From contig NW_025931701.1 in the NCBI RefSeq assembly GCF_000764305.2, positions 1 through 64,000 on the forward strand: a stretch of 64,000 nt of DNA. Reading direction: 5' to 3'. Both the position numbers and the translations under genes were made by a program. Under the pieces are notes generated by a model. It was not told the origin of the DNA. It did no database searches and saw only the letters and a list, made by a program, of their open reading frames with translations. Shown in pieces: positions 58,254 through 64,000 of the stretch. Position 1 is the first letter of the stretch. Each line of letters begins with the position of its first letter. The DNA is from Hyalella azteca. Lineage: Eukaryota; Arthropoda; Malacostraca; Amphipoda; Hyalellidae.

Positions 58254-61200
58254 TTAATTGCATGGCAGAAATTCATCTAGCATCAGAATTGTGTCTTATT
58301 TCTCTGTTTATAGACCTGACTTTAGCTACTAGTCGAAGCTAGTATTTATATTTTCACTTTAAAAATTAAAACCTTGAGAATTTGTTGTGGCCGCTCTGCT
58401 TTTGAATTTTTATGGATGAATAATATCATGTTCTGTTCCAAATGACTTTAGAAAATGGATCGTTGAAATAGCAGTCCAGAAAGATTCCAGTATCACAGCT
58501 TGTACGAGCTTCAGCAGCAATTCTTGTAGGGGATTGACTCCAATTACAAGTAATGAAAGCGCCTGTACCGCGAACGATTAAAATTAACTGATGAAGCGAA
58601 AAAAAATTTCGTGTGTGTCAGAATAACATTTTATATGCTCGACACATGTAATGCAAGGTATTATTTTAGAATTTTTGTGGTGTGAAATCGCTTGCTATTG
58701 AAAATATTTTGATCGGTTTAGAACATAATAAATACATGAGCGTATTATGGTTCACCCTCCCATTCTAATGCAACTAGTATTGGTTTCATCTAATTTAATT
58801 TTAATAGGGATATATATAGTCATGTAATCTAAAATGTAAAATAAAGCTTTTACTTTCATTTCATCTTGCGCCGTTTCAATTTTCGTCATTTGGCCGCTGT
58901 GGAGCATTTGTCTACGGATACGTCAATCGTTATTAATTTTGCTCGTGTCAATAGGAATTTTAACTGAAGTTATATCCTTATAAGACACTAGGTTAAAAAA
59001 TGTGCATCGACCCCTGCAAAGGCACCACATTTCAGTGCTGTAGATTGCCTAAGCTTTATCGACGTGTCTTAATGTCCAGACAAGCGTAAACGATCATGTG
59101 ATCAAAGTGCGCTACGTGAAAGTCCACTCAGTGTGTCCAAGGGGCAACTCGTGCATTAACTGCCCAGGTTAGTCTGGCGCTTCGAGTTGAGATATAATCC
59201 TGGTAGGCTCGCCACGCTTTGGATTGTATGGCTGGAAGAAATGAGAACCTACGAACACCTCAATTAATTTAGATTCAAATAATTTATCGTGAATTTATTG
59301 GTATCAACTTCTTAGGACGACTAACTTAAAATGGGAAATATTGTAACTTAGCAGCGCGTGCTTTATTTTTATTGTCACCATTATTACCTATTTCAACTAT
59401 TTGAAGGACACTTCTAGTAGAATTCCACGGTCTTAATCACTTTCTTTAGGCAAAAGTTTGGTCCTTACTCTTAAATTTGGAGACGACGAGGCTCCTATAT
59501 TAAATGTAATAATTCTTCTCCGCTCTCTTACTTTTTTCCGTTTCATTGTTATTCGAGTATTGAGTGAGACCTTTCGCTCTATCTGATCTCCGCTCATCGC
59601 TTTTTTTTTTTGAGGGATGTTCCCGAGAAAGTGCAAACACAACGCCCGCAAATGGATTGCAGGTTTCATTCGCAGTTCAGGTACAAATTTTTGCGACTTC
59701 TTACTTACGTTCAAGGAGAAATGAATGCATTCCAGGCTGCCGCAATCGTGTGCTTCACAATATTTGCACGCGGCCGGTATTGTGGGGTATTGCCTTGTTA
59801 TTAACGTAAGGAATGAAATTGGATCGGAATTTTATAGCATGCAGACTAAGAGATGTGTAAAGACAGAGACCGCAGCCATTTTTACCATTGTCTCCCATAC
59901 TGAGGGTTTGTAAATGAATCTTTCCAAAAATTTGAATGTCACTGTTTGATTGGATTTAATCTAATTTAGTATCTTGTTCGTTTTACTGGTTACTGGTGGA
60001 GTAACTAAGCGGAATGATGTTATATAGCGCCAAAGAAAATATCAAATATATAACTTAATAAATGATCTTTATTCACTTATGCTTCAATTTTACAGTACTG
60101 AGCTTTTCTCTTATTTTCAACTTTTATACATGATGAGTCATTGATCGATTCTAGAACCTCGGCGACGTTCTATTGTAGCCGAACATATATAGCAGATCAA
60201 CAAGAAGGTGCTTGCAATATGTAATTCCTAAGTTGTGAGTGTAAAATTATTGGTATATACCACTAGGATGTGCGTCCTGTGTTCAAACTGGTATACAACC
60301 TTTAATTGTATGCATAGCCATTGTAGGCGCGAAGGCAGTAGGTCTCTTTCTAGCTTGATCGTGTTGCTTTTTACGAGAATTGACAAGGCCTGTTCAGACC
60401 GTCTTTCCTCTTGAGACACATGATTTTTCAATATAGTTCCCTATCACGTAATTTATACGTTGTGAGATCGCCAGCCAAACTAATTTTTGGACCCAAGTTC
60501 GATTCTGTATGAGAGTTAGTCTGTTCCCAGCTTCGTTTTTGTCTGATGAAATTAACAGACATCGCTGCCTTTCCTATACCAGAGATTAGGTCAAGCCTAG
60601 CAGCAATTGCCAACGGACCTACCGGAAGCCCTTGGAGTCAAGCCTACCGGAAGTGAGAGTCAAGCCGTCTTTGAGAGCCTTTATTTAACATCAAATCACA
60701 GTTAAACTCCCTTTTTTGAAATTTTAGAGAAATTGTTCTTTTTGTTTGTCAACAAATTGTTCTGTCATGTCTCATGACCTAACCAAAAAAAGTCAACTTT
60801 ATAATCAGGTAATATCCCACCACGATTGGTATTGTTAATTCGCGCTGGGGAAACCGCCCTATATTTTGTTCGTCCGTCTACAAACACAAATAATAATACA
60901 ATAACGTCTAAACCAAACCGACAACGAACCTGCAATAAACGAAAACATCGCTACCATTTAGTACAAAACCAGATGAACAACGGTTATAGGACTGATGAAC
61001 GAGTCCTCAATTCAACTATGTCAATTAATATCAGAAGCACACTAGGAACTGACCGAATCAAATTCGTTAATTATTACAACAACAAAAAAATCATGAGTTT
61101 AGTCATAAAATCTGTGTAACAAATCAGGACCACTATAGGAAACTAATGATGTTTACAAATTTTCCTGTGATAATAAGAAGGTTGTAGACTTCTAAAAAGT

Positions 61201-61340
61201 TTAAATTACATCCGTTTGACCACAACTACCTTGAGCCTCCGCCCCATGCAGCCGCCACCTCCAGTCCTGAGGGAGCAAGGAACCACATGAGGGAGGCTCA
61301 CAACAAGACCAGCACTCGCGCGGTGCTGGAATGCTGGTCA

Positions 61341-61540
61341 TCATGCGGTGCCCCAAGCCTGCACCAGCATCGCCATGCGGTGCCCCGACGCCTGCACCAG
61401 CATCATCATGCGGTGCCCCAAGCCTGCACCAGCATCATCATGCGGTGACCCAAGCCTGCACCATGCAGCATCATCATGCGGTGCTCCAAGCCTGCACCAG
61501 CATCATCATGCGGTGCTCCAAGCCTGCACCAAGCCTGCAA
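61341..61540 (+). repeat. Minisatellite, about 32-bp unit, 6 copies
   Basis: TCATGCGGTGCCCCAAGCCT followed by GCACCAGCATCA, with starts at 61343, 61375 and 61408 and then onward, with small length changes. It is GC-rich compared with its surroundings. Frames through it (Pro/Ala/Ser/His/Cys-rich) stay open and are not taken as genes. Confidence 0.9.
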
Positions 61541-62762
61541 TTAAATGAAAATCAAAAAGAAATTTTCAGCATTTTCGATCTACATCTTGAGTTTCATTGC
61601 ACGTTTTTATTTTCCTTATGAGATTGTGACCGCTTCAGATTGTCTCCTATCAATAAGAGAATAATTTCATTTAGAGGATAACCAAACAGCTGTCAATATT
61701 TTTGATGAATTTGGAGGAATGTTTTTTTTTTGGTTTATTTTTGTTAGCGAATGCTAATGACGTTCCAAACTGGCTCTATTTTTCTTCTGTTTACAATTTG
61801 AATACGTCCTCTGAATACGTTGATCAGAGAACGTCTAAAGTGCTATGCTACATAATAATCGCTGCTAAATTCGAAATAAATGTTTTTAAAAAGAAGCTTA
61901 TTCTTCCTGCTGAATCTTGATTGCTCCAGCGTTGTTGACTGTAGCCGAGCTCCCGACTGGTGTTCTGTGCAACAAAAAGTCCATTGTCGCCCAGGACTGT
62001 ACCAACAGTCGCATCCTAAATTATTTCATCCCGAAAGAATGGGACCCGTCACTGCGAATTTCTACATTTGAAAGCTTACCGAATTATTTTAGGTGTTTCC
62101 CAGCTCCGATTGTTTCCACGTTTTGGTTAAATTTTTATTATTTGGGTTTAGTATGATATTATCCAGGTTACTGAGTTTCTTGTCTTTTTCTAACCAATGA
62201 TGAAGTTTGAAAAGTTTACTTAACGAGCAGCTACGATTATGGATGCAAAGTGTGACTCTTTCGGGAACTGAGTGTTGAATTTTTATAAGTTTTTTCGTAA
62301 AAAAGGGTTATTTTCGCTTATGTTTGTTCATTGGTCATTAATCTTGGTCAATAATTATCTATATCGTCCGATTATTTAAGCTATTGCTTAAAGTGTGCTC
62401 CAATGCTGAAACTATTGAAACCACTAAAACAATTCTAATTTGATATATTGTATTAAATTGTAACCCTAAAAATATTTATATCTTGGTACTCATTTGGAAT
62501 AAATACGGTATAACTTATTCTTGCTTTCAACTGAGTGGAGTGTATACCAGTATTTTATTGTCGTCATAACTGAAGGAAATACGAGGGATAATGTACGTTT
62601 GCCTTAAAAAAATTAATTATAGCGCTGTCTAGAATTTGTATGGTATCAATTATAAGAAAAACTTGCATAATATAAAAATACTGATTTTCGGCTTATTTTC
62701 TACGATGCTCCAGCTTAGCATGCCTCATCACCAATTATTCTCCGCGGCGGATACTCTCTTAT

Positions 62763-62800
62763 ATTATCTTTGGAAATACTAGAATATTTCCAAAGATAAT
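62763..62800. repeat. Perfect 16-bp inverted repeat just 3' of the tRNA gene
   Basis: ATTATCTTTGGAAATA, loop CTAGAA, then TATTTCCAAAGATAAT, with no mismatch. It begins 17 bases beyond the tRNA 3' end, just past its A5/T5 tract. RNA polymerase III should stop at the T tract, so the hairpin is probably not part of a normal tRNA transcript. Confidence 0.9.
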
Positions 62801-62806
62801 CCAACC

Positions 62807-62811
62807 AAAAA
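62807..62811 (-). terminator. RNA polymerase III T5 terminator of tRNA-Gly
   Basis: Five T on the minus strand, six bases after the tRNA 3' end; this is the standard Pol III stop signal. Confidence 0.8.
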
Positions 62812-62816
62812 CTTCT

Positions 62817-62888
62817 TGCGATGGCCGGGAATCGAACCCGGGTCAACTGCTTGGAAGGCAGCTATGCTCACCACTATACCACCATCGC
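62817..62888 (-). tRNA. tRNA-Gly (anticodon TCC)
   Basis: The minus strand reads a 72-base tRNA starting GCGATGGTGGTATAGTGG and ending CCATCGC plus discriminator A. The 7-bp acceptor stem pairs perfectly (GCGATGG with CCATCGC). The internal promoters are present: A box TGGTATAGTGG and B box GGTTCGATTCC. The anticodon loop is CTTCCAA, giving TCC, which reads GGA glycine codons. There is no intron and no encoded CCA, as expected for a eukaryote. A run of five T follows on the minus strand (62811-62807), a suitable RNA polymerase III terminator. Confidence 0.97.
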
Positions 62889-62963
62889 TGCTGCTCTAGT
62901 GTGCTATTCTTGACGATAATATCCATAGTGTTCCTGAGCCATTCACACTCAATTCTCTCAAAC

Positions 62964-63169
62964 TTCTAACTAAATAAAAAGAATACAAATCAATTCATTC
63001 CAAAGTTTGCGAATTTATGTCGCGGAGTTGACTTTTGTAATGGGATCTTAACTGCATATGTGAAACTTAATTCTAGCTAAATAAAAAGAATCCAAATCAA
63101 TGCATTCCAAAGTTCGCGACATTATGTCACGGAGTTTACGTTTGTAATGGGATCCTAACTGCATATGTG
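62964..63169 (+). repeat. Tandem duplication, 99-bp unit, period 107
   Basis: 62964-63062 and 63071-63169 align end to end without gaps. Both start TTCTARCTAAATAAAAAGAA and end TAACTGCATATGTG, with about ten substitutions between. An 8-base spacer separates them. Confidence 0.9.
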
Positions 63170-63618
63170 GAGGAGATTTGCCGCAGTAAGAAGCACAGCA
63201 ACGTAATGTTCACCTTGGTTTTCCATTACTCCTGTCACATATATTAATAAAACGATTTCGTTATTGATTGCAAATTTTAAAATTATGTTTTATTTAATTT
63301 TGAGTGACTCATATCTTTATACACATTGTTGCTCTTCGACGAAAATGAATTCTTTAATTAGTATAATATGGATATAAATTTAAAATGGATATGAGTTTAA
63401 TTTTATCTGTTGTTTGTATCGTGATTAAATGATTTGACACAGCAGTCTACTTTCAATTAACTTGAATGCATTTATTTTGGATACGGAGTCTGTTTCTCAC
63501 ATAACTTATTAATAATATTCATTCGCATTATTTGAACGTATTTTTTTGGAGATGAAGCTATTCGGAGAGAAGTTTTGCACCATTTTTCAAATGATTTACT
63601 GGCGGAGTGAATAATGAT

Positions 63619-63691
63619 GAAGAATAATGGTTCATATGTAATTTTCGAAGAAATTATCTTGACGAAGAATAATGGTTCATATGTAATTTTC
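63619..63691 (+). repeat. Direct repeat, 28 bp, period 45
   Basis: GAAGAATAATGGTTCATATG followed by TAATTTTC is identical at 63619-63646 and 63664-63691. The exact identity suggests a recent event. Confidence 0.88.
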
Positions 63692-64000
63692 TTTATTTAT
63701 GTTTGTTGAAATTATTTTATTTTTGAATATTTAAATCGCGCTGTTAAATGGCAACTTTTTACATCACACCTCAAAACTCGTGGCAGATTATGAGAATCTC
63801 GTTTGGTATCCCACCAATCCTGGGACGATAAGCCTTGACTGAATAAATGATTGAGCAAATGAAAGCCAAACTCAATAATAATGTTATTATCAAGTCTAAA
63901 TACGGTTTATCTACCGAAAAGGGATTTTCTCATTTAGTCTAGTCAAGGGATTAGACATTTTATAATTAGTTACTTGACCAATTACCCAGATATTGTAACT

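Larger units (their letters stand above)
57342..62816 (+). other. RhoGEF intron, beginning
   Basis: AT-rich DNA with one inverted-repeat transposon (57804-58253) and one minisatellite (61341-61540), and no further DH exon that I could find. The open frames at 60826-61119 (Asn-rich, 97 codons) and 61917-62156 (79 codons) are not repetitive, but no domain was recognised. Confidence 0.45.
62889..64000. other. AT-rich right edge
   Basis: Upstream flank of the tRNA gene, and intron sequence of the RhoGEF if that gene continues. Apart from the two tandem duplications listed, nothing was recognised and no exon is visible. Confidence 0.5.

Noticed and set aside
61331..61621. 96-codon Pro/Ala/Ser-rich frame
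   Set aside because: Made by the 32-bp minisatellite; no homology or splice support.
61917..62156. 79-codon frame as a further RhoGEF exon or a transposase piece
   Set aside because: No DH-like motif, no acceptor/donor pair in suitable phase, and no recognised transposase motif.

Overview
The window looks like nuclear DNA of an arthropod, possibly a crustacean. This is inferred from AT-rich, intron-rich sequence, GT-AG splice signals, UDP-glycosyltransferase proteins of animal type and very many minisatellites. The species assignment is a guess. There are no operons, ribosome binding sites, rRNA genes or CRISPR arrays. Only three protein-coding loci and one tRNA can be supported; the rest is intronic or intergenic DNA rich in repeats.

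The plus strand carries three exons of what I read as one very large Rho guanine nucleotide exchange factor gene, most like the ARHGEF17/TEM4 group. A long disordered N-terminal exon (about 11.0-12.5 kb) ends in an acidic, serine-rich stretch. Two 78-bp exons (54.2 kb and 57.3 kb) encode the start of the Dbl-homology (DH) catalytic domain. All four junctions are phase 0 and the donors are GTGAGG, GTGAGG and GTGAGC. If the three belong together, the first intron is about 41.7 kb and the rest of the DH domain lies beyond 64 kb.

Inside that intron, on the minus strand, sit two tandem intronless UDP-glycosyltransferase (UGT) genes. The 527-residue copy (13.3-14.9 kb) keeps the donor-sugar signature but lacks seven residues (a VVWKW-type stretch). 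The 411-residue copy (18.0-19.2 kb) keeps that stretch but has lost 128 codons in frame, including the whole UGT signature. Neither is a full textbook UGT, and the two deletions are complementary.

The intron also holds a dense series of unrelated minisatellites with units of 29, 77, 29, 21, about 34, 37, GATGGTG-like, 44 and 26 bp. Seven of them are crowded into 27.4-34.0 kb. Several short GC-rich islands with homeodomain-like or NRF1-like sites are candidate regulatory elements.

The left flank (0-11 kb) starts with the end of a hAT-like transposon and contains an AP-1-type palindrome and a cluster of CRE-like sites, but no gene I can support. The right end (57-64 kb) holds a 450-bp inverted-repeat transposon, a 32-bp minisatellite, a minus-strand tRNA-Gly(TCC) followed by a perfect hairpin, and two short tandem duplications.
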